From NCBI GenBank assembly GCA_017882655.1, contig JADGPB010000203.1:1-5382 (forward strand): a stretch of 5,382 bases of DNA, read 5' to 3'. This stretch comes from Propionibacteriales bacterium. Its GTDB lineage: Bacteria > Actinomycetota > Actinomycetes > Propionibacteriales > Propionibacteriaceae. Numbering within the stretch: the stretch's first letter is position 1; the number at the start of each line of letters is the position of its first letter. Positions 1 to 5,382 of this stretch are shown in pieces. The notes beneath the pieces are model-generated. The model was given only the letters and a program-made list of their open reading frames with translations, made no database searches and had not been told where the DNA came from. A program made the position numbers and the translations under genes.

Positions 1-1
1 C

Positions 2-796
2 TCGAGCTCTGCCGCCCTCGAAGGCGCCGTCGCCGCCGCCGCCAGCGACCTGTTCGGGCTCGGGCTGCTGGCCACCGACGAAACCCGCGCCACGCTCGCC
101 GCGCTCTGCCAGAAGGCGGAGAACGTCATCGCCCAGGCGCCGACCGGCGGCATGGACCAGGCGGCGAGCCTGCGCTGTACGCCGGGCCACGCCATCCTGC
201 TCGACTGCCGCAACGGTCACGTCTCGCAGATCCCGTTCGAGGTCGAGCGCCATGGGCTGGTGCTCCTCGTCATCGACACCCGCGCCGAGCACAAGAACAG
301 CGACGGGCAGTACGGGAATCGCCGCGCCGCCTGCGAGCGCGCGGCCAAGGAGCTGGGGGTCGCGAGCCTGCGCGACGTGCCGTACTCCCACCTCGCCGAC
401 GCGCTCCACAAGCTCAAGCACGACCCGGAGCTGTTCAAGCGCGTCCAGCACGTGGTGACCGAGATCCAGCGCGTACGGGACACGGTCGAGGCGCTCGAGG
501 CGGGCGAGCTGGCCGAGGTCGGCCTGCTGTTCACGTCCTCCCACCTCTCGCTGCGCGACGACTTCGAGGTGTCGTGCGAGGAGCTCGATGTGGCCGTCGA
601 CGCAGCGCTCGAAGCGGGCGCGCTCGGTGCGAGGATGACCGGCGGCGGTTTCGGCGGCTCCGCGATCGCCCTCGTCCCCGACCGCATCGTGCCGAGCGTC
701 GAGATGGCGATCCTGTCCGCCTACGAGCACAACGGCTTCGCCAAGCCGCTGTTCTTCCGGGCGACGCCGGCCGGTGGCGCGCGGCGTACGCAGTAG
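2..796 (+). CDS. galK: Galactokinase, C-terminal part (5' end outside window)
   Basis: Galactokinase phosphorylates alpha-D-galactose with ATP to galactose 1-phosphate, the first committed step of the Leloir pathway, in the cytoplasm. The reading frame is open from base 2 to the stop at 794-796, giving 264 residues. It starts inside the GHMP-kinase ATP-binding motif (SSSAALEG, fragment residues 1-8), continues with PTGGMDQ (residues 47-53; the Asp of MDQ at 52 corresponds to the family's catalytic Asp), and carries GHMP motif 3, GARMTGGGFGG, at residues 209-219. Comparison with the E. coli enzyme (about 380 residues) suggests that about 120-130 N-terminal residues, including the sugar-binding signature, lie to the left. 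The ATG at 152 is the Met of MDQ and is not a start. The C-terminus looks complete and there is no frameshift. It converges with the lysR gene, with 24 bases between stops. Family assignment is secure; only the 5' end is missing. Confidence 0.95.
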   Translation, partial: SSSAALEGAVAAAASDLFGLGLLATDETRATLAALCQKAENVIAQAPTGGMDQAASLRCTPGHAILLDCRNGHVSQIPFEVERHGLVLLVIDTRAEHKNSDGQYGNRRAACERAAKELGVASLRDVPYSHLADALHKLKHDPELFKRVQHVVTEIQRVRDTVEALEAGELAEVGLLFTSSHLSLRDDFEVSCEELDVAVDAALEAGALGARMTGGGFGGSAIALVPDRIVPSVEMAILSAYEHNGFAKPLFFRATPAGGARRTQ

Positions 797-820
797 TGCC
801 CGATCAACGGACTCCCCCTG

Positions 821-1705
821 TCAGCCCACCAGCTCGGACAGTGCGTCGCGGAGCGCCTCGCGTACGGCTCGCACGCCTTCACGGCTGGTCGCCGCCCTGG
901 TCGCCGTGAAGAGGTCACGCACGGGGTTGCCGGGGAGCGGTACGAGGCGTACCGGCGGTGTGATGTCGGTCCAGAGCAGGTCGGGGAGCATGCCGACGGC
1001 GTGGCCGGCGGCCACCAGCCGGACCTGCGCGTTGAGGTCGGCGAGCTCGAAGCGCACGTCCGGTTCGAACCCAACGGCCCGGCACTGCTGTACCGCCCAC
1101 TGCCTCGCCGCCGTGCCCTCCGGCTCCATCACCCACGCGCGATCACCCAGCTCCCTCAGTTCGTTCGCCGGGTCCCCCGGCGGCAGCGCCAACCGCATCG
1201 GGTCGCTGCCCAGCGGCTCACGGTCGAGGGTCGGTGTGTGCGCACGGGTGTGACCCGGGTACTGCTCCGCGACGACAAGGTCGAACGTCCGCGCGCTGAG
1301 CTCGAACAGGCCCTCTTCGGGCGGAACCTCGACGACCTCGACGCGAAGCCCTGGCAGCCGCTCGGCAAGCAGGTCCAGCGCGCGCGGCAGGATCGCCTGC
1401 GCCGCCGTCTGCATCACGGCGATCCGTACCGGCGTGAGACCCGGCTGTACGGAGGCCAGCTCCGCACGTACCGCCTCCTCGAGATCGAGCACCCGGGCGG
1501 CATGCGCAGCGAGCACCTCCCCGTACGGCGTGAGCCGGACCCGTCGCCCGTCCGGCTCGAGCAGCGCGACCCCGGCGTCCTTCTCGAGCTGCGCCAGCTG
1601 TTGGGAGATCGTCGACGGGCTGTACGAGAGGGCCTTCGCCACGGCCGCCAGCGTCCCGCGCAGCTGCAGCTCGCGCAGCAGACGCAACCTCCGTACCTCG
1701 AGCAT
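821..1705 (-). CDS. LysR-family transcriptional regulator, divergent from putA
   Basis: The product is 294 residues, normal for a LysR-type regulator. The N-terminal winged helix-turn-helix covers about residues 3-61: the helix-turn-helix is around residues 18-40 (TLAAVAKALSYSPSTISQQL, then AQLE), followed by the wing (GVALLEPDGRRVRLTPYG). A linker helix (residues 64-82) leads to a substrate-binding-like effector domain starting near residue 90 (PVRIAVMQTAAQAILPRAL). The start at 1705 is preferred: read on the minus strand it follows GAAGGGAA with a 5-base spacer. An in-frame ATG 36 bases upstream (1741) would add 12 residues, with that ribosome-binding site inside the coding sequence. The gene is divergent from putA across about 120 bases, the classical layout for a LysR protein controlling its neighbour and itself, so control of proline catabolism is the leading inference. 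The effector cannot be read from the sequence; proline or its oxidation product would be plausible. Family is certain, target is inferred. Confidence 0.93.
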   Translation of the reverse strand: MLEVRRLRLLRELQLRGTLAAVAKALSYSPSTISQQLAQLEKDAGVALLEPDGRRVRLTPYGEVLAAHAARVLDLEEAVRAELASVQPGLTPVRIAVMQTAAQAILPRALDLLAERLPGLRVEVVEVPPEEGLFELSARTFDLVVAEQYPGHTRAHTPTLDREPLGSDPMRLALPPGDPANELRELGDRAWVMEPEGTAARQWAVQQCRAVGFEPDVRFELADLNAQVRLVAAGHAVGMLPDLLWTDITPPVRLVPLPGNPVRDLFTATRAATSREGVRAVREALRDALSELVG

Positions 1706-1710
1706 CGCTG

Positions 1711-1718
1711 TTCCCTTC
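1711..1718 (-). promoter_or_regulatory. Ribosome-binding site of the lysR gene
   Basis: Read on the minus strand, GAAGGGAA is followed by CAGCG and then the ATG at 1705. The purine run is a good Shine-Dalgarno match. It decides the start codon against the upstream in-frame ATG at 1741, which lacks a comparable site. Confidence 0.6.
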
Positions 1719-1744
1719 GGCGACTCCGCCGTGCAATTCATCGT

Positions 1745-1762
1745 CTATCCCGAATGGTATAG
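1745..1762. promoter_or_regulatory. Imperfect palindrome, candidate LysR operator
   Basis: The 18 bases have the form CTAT-N-CC-N4-GG-N-ATAG, symmetric at 12 of 18 positions. They lie in an AT-richer island between the divergent lysR and putA genes. LysR-type regulators commonly bind interrupted dyads of about this size between themselves and their target. A strict T-N11-A core is not present in register, so the match to the family consensus is only approximate. The dyad overlaps the putA extended -10 candidate and fills the spacer of the lysR promoter candidate. Binding by the neighbouring regulator is inferred. Confidence 0.35.
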
Positions 1763-1763
1763 G
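1755..1763 (+). promoter_or_regulatory. Candidate putA extended -10 promoter element
   Basis: TGGTATAGG is an extended -10 element (TGN followed by TATAGG, 4 of 6 to TATAAT). The -35 region 15-16 bases upstream (around 1736-1742, containing TTCATC) is poor, which fits an extended -10 or an activator-dependent promoter. Transcription would start near 1770, giving an untranslated leader of about 55 bases before the putA ATG. It overlaps the right half of the palindrome at 1745-1762. Confidence 0.35.
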
Positions 1764-1816
1764 TCACAAATGCTCGCTTTTCATGAACGGTTCCGACGCC
1801 AAGACTGGGTGGGAAT

Positions 1817-1821
1817 GGAGG
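1817..1821 (+). promoter_or_regulatory. Ribosome-binding site of putA
   Basis: GGAGG lies 4 bases before the ATG at 1826. The spacing is slightly short but the match is strong, and no other in-frame start nearby has a better site. It supports the full-length PutA start. Confidence 0.65.
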
Positions 1822-1825
1822 CGCC

Positions 1826-4800
1826 ATGACGAACCAGCCGACCCGACACCTTCCGCCCGCGACCGACGAGATCGCATCGCTCGCCGACGAGGCCATCTCC
1901 TTGGTCCGTACGTGGCTGGCCGACAGCCGCGACATCGCTCCCGACAAGTCGGCGCAACAGCTCGCTGACGTGCTGCGCGACCCGCATGGTTTGGAGTTCA
2001 CGGTCGGCTTCGTCGACGGCGTGATCCGGCCCGAGGACACGCGGGTCGCGGCCCGCCGCATGGGCGAGCTCGTACCGCTGCTGCCGAAGTTCCTCCCAGC
2101 GCACCTCCAGGCGGCCTTCCGCCTCGGTGCCGCGGTCGCCCCCGTACTGCCAGGCGTCGTGGTCCCGGTCGCCCGCAGGGTGCTTCGCCACATGGTCCGC
2201 CACCTCATCGTCGACGCCACCGACGAGCGCCTCGGCGCAGCGATCACCACGCTCCGCCGCGACGGCGTACGGCTCAACGTCAACCTGCTCGGCGAGGCCA
2301 TTCTCGGCGAGAGCGAGGCGTCGCGACGCCTCGCCGGGACGCGGCGACTGCTCGCGCGCGACGACATCGAGTACGTGTCGATCAAGGTCTCCGCCACGGT
2401 CGCCCCGCACAGCCCGTGGGCCTTCGACGAAGCCGTCTCCGAAGCGGTCGAGGCGCTGGCGCCGCTGTACGAGCTCGCGGCCGCAGCCAGTCCGAACAAG
2501 TTCGTGAACCTCGACATGGAGGAGTACAAGGACCTCGACCTCACGATCGCCGTCTTCACCGCACTGCTGGACCGCCCGGAGCTGGCGCAGCTGTCCGCGG
2601 GGATCGTGCTCCAGGCGTACCTCCCCGATGCCCTCGCCGCGATGATCCGGCTCCAGGAGTGGGCCGCCGCGCGGGTTTCGGCCGGCGGCGCGCCGATCAA
2701 GGTGCGCGTCGTCAAGGGCGCCAACCTGCCGATGGAGACCGTCGACGCGGAGCTCCACGGCTGGCCGTTGGCGACGTGGGAGACGAAGCAGGAGACCGAC
2801 GCCTCGTACAAGGCCGTTCTCGACTACGCCCTACGCCCCGAGCACGCCACGGCTGTACGGATCGGGGTCGCCGGCCACAACCTCTTCGACATCGCGCTGG
2901 CGTTGCTGCTCGCCCGGCGTCGCGGAGTCGCTGACGCGATCGACATCGAGATGCTGCTGGGGATGGCGACGGCGCAGGCCGAGGTCATCCGTCGCGATGC
3001 GGGCTCGATCCTCCTGTACACGCCGGTCGTGCACCCCCGGGAGTTCGACGTCGCGATCGCCTACCTGATCCGCCGCCTGGAAGAGGGTGCCTCGCAGCAG
3101 AACTTCATGTCCGCGGTGTTCGACCTCGACGACCCGGCCTTGTTCGCCCGTGAGCGTGACCGGTTCCTCGCGTCGGTGGCGGACATGCCGAGAGAAGTGC
3201 CGGCTCCTCACCGCATCCAGGACCGCACGCAACCCGCGCTCCCCACCCCCGACGGATTCGTCAACACCCCTGACACCGACCCTGCGCTCGCCGCGAACCG
3301 GGCCTGGGGGGATGCGATCCGTACGCGCATGCAATCGTCGACACTGGGCGACGCAATCATGCACGTCCATGCGATCGCGGACCTGGACGCCTTGATTGCA
3401 CGCACCCGCGAAGCCGGCGCGACGTGGCGGGAGCTGCCCGTCGACGAGCGCGTACGGATCCTGCACCGGGCCGGTGACGTCCTCGAGGCGCATCGCGCCG
3501 ACCTGCTGGAGGTCATGGGCAGCGAGTGCGGCAAGGTGCTCGAGCAGGGCGACCCGGAGGTGTCGGAGGCGATCGACTTCGCCCACTACTACGCCGAGTC
3601 CGCTCGAGCGCTGTCCGAGGTCGAAGGCGCGCAGCCGGATCCCGTACGGCTCACCGTCGTCACCCCGCCCTGGAACTTCCCGTTGGCGATCCCCGCCGGC
3701 TCGACGCTCGCCGCGCTGGCCGCCGGCTCGCCGGTGATCATCAAGCCCGCGCACCAGGCGCAGCGCAGTGGCCAGGTCATGGTCGAGGCGCTGTGGGAGG
3801 CCGGGGTGCCGCGTGACGTGCTCGCGTGCGTCCAGCTCGACGACCGCTCGCTCGGAGAGCGGCTGCTGAGCGATCCGGGCGTGGAGCGCGTGATCCTCAC
3901 GGGCTCGTACGAGACGGCGTCGCTGTTCCGGTCGTTCCGCGCCGACCTGCCGCTGCTCGCCGAGACCAGCGGAAAGAACGCGATCATCGTCACACCGAGC
4001 GCCGACCTCGACCTCGCCGCGAAGGACGTCGTCTACTCGGCGTTCGGCCATGCCGGGCAGAAGTGCTCGGCCGCGTCGTTGGTGGTGCTCGTCGGGTCGG
4101 TCGCGACGTCCGAGCGCTTCCGGCGACAGCTCGTCGACGCGGTGTCCGCGTACACCGTCGGCATGCCCTGGGAGGCTTCCTCGCGCATCGGGCCGCTCAT
4201 CGGCCCGGCCGACGGCAAGCTGTTGAAGGCCCTCACCACGCTGGAGCCCGGGCAGTCGTGGCTCGTGGAGCCGGAGCGTCTCGACGACGCCGGCACCCTG
4301 TGGCGGCCGGGAATCCGCCTCGGCGTACAGCCTGGGTCGGAGTTCCACCAGGTCGAGTACTTCGGACCGGTGCTCGGCGTCATGACCGCCACGACGCTGG
4401 ACGAGGCGATCGACCTCGTGAACCAGGTGGAGTACGGGCTGACGAGCGGCCTCCACTCACTCGACGAGGCCGAGATCCAGCACTGGCTGGCGCGCATCGA
4501 AGCCGGCAACCTCTACGTCAACCGCGGCATCACCGGCGCCATCGTCCGCCGCCAGCCGTTCGGCGGCTGGAAGAAGTCCGTGGTCGGAGCCGGCTGGAAG
4601 GCCGGCGGTCCCAACTACCTGTACGGACTCACGCGCTGGATCGACGCGCCCTTCACCGCGGACCCCGGAACCGGCAGCGACCCGATCGGGGCCGCCGCCG
4701 TGCGCGCCGCCGAGGCCGCTGGCGCCAGCGAGGGGGACGTGACCTGGCTGCGTCGCGCCCTGGCTTCCGACGCGACCGCGTGGGAGACCGAGTTCGGCGT

Positions 4801-5266
4801 GGTCCGGGACGTGTCCGCCCTGGTGAGGGAACAGAACGCGTTCCGTTACCAGGCCGTACCGGTGACCGTACGGTCCGGTGCCGGCCGTGTCGTCGACCTC
4901 ATCCGAGTCGTCGCCGCCGGCTTGCGCGCCCACGCGCGGGTGTCGGTGAGCGGGCCGCGGTTCGAGCCGGGCATCGATAGGTACCTCGGCAGCGCTGGGG
5001 TGTCCTGGTGGGCCGAGGGCGACGAGCAGTGGAGGGCACGGGCACGACAGCTCGCCGCGACCGGCGGACGGATCAGGCTGGTCGGAGCCGACGCGCGGGC
5101 GACCGCCGACGCAACGGGTGGTTCGCCGGACGTGGCCCTGTACGACAACCCCGTCGTCTCCGCAGGACGGGTCGAGATGCTGCCGTTCCTGCGCGAGCAG
5201 GCGGTCTGCGTCACGGCTCACAGGTTCGGAACACCAAGGCGGATCGAGATGTCAATCCTCTCCTGA
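1826..5266 (+). CDS. putA: Bifunctional proline dehydrogenase / L-glutamate-gamma-semialdehyde dehydrogenase (PutA) with C-terminal extension
   Basis: The 1146-residue enzyme oxidises L-proline to pyrroline-5-carboxylate with FAD, passing electrons to the quinone pool, then oxidises the hydrolysed semialdehyde to glutamate with NAD+. The FAD-dependent barrel spans about residues 100-460: KVSA (187-190), NLDMEEYKD (228-236), LQAYLPDA (262-269), VVKGAN (295-300), RIGVAGHN (345-352), Tyr398 and YLIRR with Arg416/Arg417, the last matching the proline-carboxylate arginines of E. coli PutA. The aldehyde dehydrogenase domain spans about 500-940: PPWNFP (614-619), KPAH (640-643), LTGS (691-694), general base Glu713 in AETSGKN, nucleophile Cys747 in GQKCS, and Glu844 in EYFGPV; the Glu-Cys-Glu spacings (34 and 97) equal those of classical ALDHs. 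A further region (about 950-1137, ending FLREQAVCVTAHRFGTP) resembles the ALDH-superfamily C-terminal domain of long PutAs. There is no N-terminal ribbon-helix-helix. The frame is intact. Control by the divergent LysR gene is inferred. Confidence 0.96.
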   Translation: MTNQPTRHLPPATDEIASLADEAISLVRTWLADSRDIAPDKSAQQLADVLRDPHGLEFTVGFVDGVIRPEDTRVAARRMGELVPLLPKFLPAHLQAAFRLGAAVAPVLPGVVVPVARRVLRHMVRHLIVDATDERLGAAITTLRRDGVRLNVNLLGEAILGESEASRRLAGTRRLLARDDIEYVSIKVSATVAPHSPWAFDEAVSEAVEALAPLYELAAAASPNKFVNLDMEEYKDLDLTIAVFTALLDRPELAQLSAGIVLQAYLPDALAAMIRLQEWAAARVSAGGAPIKVRVVKGANLPMETVDAELHGWPLATWETKQETDASYKAVLDYALRPEHATAVRIGVAGHNLFDIALALLLARRRGVADAIDIEMLLGMATAQAEVIRRDAGSILLYTPVVHPREFDVAIAYLIRRLEEGASQQNFMSAVFDLDDPALFARERDRFLASVADMPREVPAPHRIQDRTQPALPTPDGFVNTPDTDPALAANRAWGDAIRTRMQSSTLGDAIMHVHAIADLDALIARTREAGATWRELPVDERVRILHRAGDVLEAHRADLLEVMGSECGKVLEQGDPEVSEAIDFAHYYAESARALSEVEGAQPDPVRLTVVTPPWNFPLAIPAGSTLAALAAGSPVIIKPAHQAQRSGQVMVEALWEAGVPRDVLACVQLDDRSLGERLLSDPGVERVILTGSYETASLFRSFRADLPLLAETSGKNAIIVTPSADLDLAAKDVVYSAFGHAGQKCSAASLVVLVGSVATSERFRRQLVDAVSAYTVGMPWEASSRIGPLIGPADGKLLKALTTLEPGQSWLVEPERLDDAGTLWRPGIRLGVQPGSEFHQVEYFGPVLGVMTATTLDEAIDLVNQVEYGLTSGLHSLDEAEIQHWLARIEAGNLYVNRGITGAIVRRQPFGGWKKSVVGAGWKAGGPNYLYGLTRWIDAPFTADPGTGSDPIGAAAVRAAEAAGASEGDVTWLRRALASDATAWETEFGVVRDVSALVREQNAFRYQAVPVTVRSGAGRVVDLIRVVAAGLRAHARVSVSGPRFEPGIDRYLGSAGVSWWAEGDEQWRARARQLAATGGRIRLVGADARATADATGGSPDVALYDNPVVSAGRVEMLPFLREQAVCVTAHRFGTPRRIEMSILS

Positions 5267-5303
5267 GATTTTCCTGAACGCGTTTCTTATGGAATCATCA
5301 GGA
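5261..5303. repeat. TCCTGA direct repeat plus inverted TCAGGA after putA
   Basis: TCCTGA occurs at 5261-5266 (holding the putA stop) and again at 5272-5277, exactly 11 bases apart. Its reverse complement TCAGGA is at 5298-5303. An 8-base perfect palindrome, AACGCGTT, sits at 5277-5284. The second TCCTGA and TCAGGA could pair as a 6-bp stem with a 20-base loop, which would cover the AGGA likely used as ribosome-binding site for the next gene. There is no T-run, so it is not an intrinsic terminator. It could be an operator, a weak regulatory fold, or chance. Confidence 0.3.
5300..5303 (+). promoter_or_regulatory. Likely ribosome-binding site of the 3' partial gene
   Basis: AGGA stands 7 bases before the ATG at 5311, a good spacing. 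A GTG at 5305, in frame two codons earlier, is a possible alternative start but would sit only one base after AGGA. GAGG directly abuts the ATG and is too close to act as a ribosome-binding site. Confidence 0.4.
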
Positions 5304-5310
5304 CGTGAGG

Positions 5311-5382
5311 ATGAGCTACCCGATCAGACTGGCTCTCGCCGTCGTCGCCGCTGTGGCGTCGGTGGCGGGGGGAACGGCTGAC
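5311..5382 (+). CDS. N-terminus of a probable secreted or lipid-free exported protein (cut by window edge)
   Basis: The frame is open from the ATG at 5311 to the end of the window, 24 codons. The translation has the shape of a Sec signal peptide: a short n-region with one Arg (MSYPIR), a hydrophobic Ala/Val/Leu stretch (residues 7-17), then small residues GGTA before Asp24, a plausible signal peptidase I site. There is no twin-arginine motif and no lipobox Cys in the visible part. It follows putA by 44 bases on the same strand, so it could be co-transcribed or have its own promoter; I see no convincing -35/-10 pair in the gap. The function cannot be told from this fragment, and a membrane anchor instead of a cleaved signal is possible. 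Confidence 0.55.
   Translation, partial: MSYPIRLALAVVAAVASVAGGTAD

Larger units (their letters stand above)
1740..1769 (-). promoter_or_regulatory. Candidate lysR promoter
   Basis: On the minus strand, TTGTGA (1764-1769) resembles a -35 box, and GACGAT (1740-1745) keeps the two most conserved -10 positions (A2 and T6), with an 18-base spacer. A transcript would begin near 1733, leaving roughly 28 bases before the lysR ATG. The -10 match is weak (3 of 6), so this is a proposal only. The palindrome at 1745-1762 fills the spacer, which would let a bound regulator control this promoter. Confidence 0.25.

Noticed and set aside
1..6. CTCGAG (XhoI site) at the exact left edge, possibly a cloning junction
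   Set aside because: The six bases fit the galactokinase LSSS codons without disruption, so the edge is simply a cut within the gene. The site alone proves nothing.
152..796. galK as a complete short gene starting at the ATG at 152
   Set aside because: The ATG is the Met of the internal MDQ active-site motif. The same frame continues upstream to the window edge through the SSSAA ATP-binding motif, so the gene is cut, not short.
1706..1741. 12-residue longer LysR protein from the ATG at 1741
   Set aside because: The added stretch contains the strong GAAGGGAA ribosome-binding site for the ATG at 1705, and LysR proteins normally begin only a few residues before the helix-turn-helix, as MLEVRRL does.
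1001..1762. Open frame of 253 codons on the + strand opposite lysR
   Set aside because: Arg/Leu/Gln-rich shadow of the LysR gene with no domain. The minus strand gives a complete, canonical LysR protein.
1815..1829. Four-codon leader frame ATG GAG GCG CCA TGA overlapping the putA start
   Set aside because: It overlaps the putA ribosome-binding site itself and has no ribosome-binding site of its own that I can see. Chance ATG-TGA overlaps of this kind are common.
1783..1968. 61-codon open frame overlapping the putA start
   Set aside because: No ribosome-binding site, Arg-rich shadow composition, and out of frame with the certain putA gene.
1738..2811. Two overlapping antisense open frames (357 and 325 codons) opposite the 5' part of putA
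   Set aside because: Both are low-complexity shadow frames (Ser/Arg/Ala-rich or Arg/Gly-rich), lack family features, and run through the divergent promoter region.
2831..4456. Long antisense open frame of 541 codons opposite putA
   Set aside because: Its translation is an Arg/Gly/Val/Asp-rich composition with no recognisable motif, as expected opposite a GC-rich gene. The + strand encodes an intact enzyme with all catalytic motifs.
5267..5310. Intrinsic terminator after putA
   Set aside because: The only stem (TCCTGA/TCAGGA) is 6 bp with a 20-base loop and is not followed by a T-run.

Overview
The window is high-GC DNA packed with genes and looks like an ordinary chromosomal segment of a high-GC actinomycete (Actinomycetota). 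The grounds are the strong G/C preference at third codon positions, the actinobacterial character of the galactokinase fragment, and a long proline-catabolic PutA fusion. I cannot place the genus from sequence alone.

Layout, left to right: (1) the C-terminal two thirds of a galactokinase gene (galK, + strand), cut by the left edge inside its ATP-binding GHMP motif; (2) a convergent LysR-type regulator gene (- strand) whose stop lies 24 bases from the galK stop; (3) a divergent control region of about 120 bases holding candidate promoters for both strands and an imperfect palindrome; (4) a 1146-residue bifunctional PutA (proline dehydrogenase plus L-glutamate-gamma-semialdehyde dehydrogenase, with an extra C-terminal domain), + strand; (5) a 44-base gap with small repeats; (6) the first 24 codons of a probable secreted protein, cut by the right edge.

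The functional core is the lysR/putA pair. PutA converts proline to glutamate in two oxidations, feeding electrons to the quinone pool through FAD and making NADH. It has no N-terminal DNA-binding domain, so it cannot be its own repressor as the E. coli protein is. The divergently transcribed LysR protein is the natural candidate regulator. This is inferred from layout and from a palindrome that overlaps the putA promoter candidate. galK (Leloir pathway) appears unrelated to the pair.

I found no mobile element, tRNA, rRNA, CRISPR array or clear intrinsic terminator, and no sign of a new multi-gene system. The points most worth a second look are the palindrome in the lysR-putA control region, the unusually frequent tetranucleotide GTAC, and the repeats that may fold over the ribosome-binding site of the last gene.
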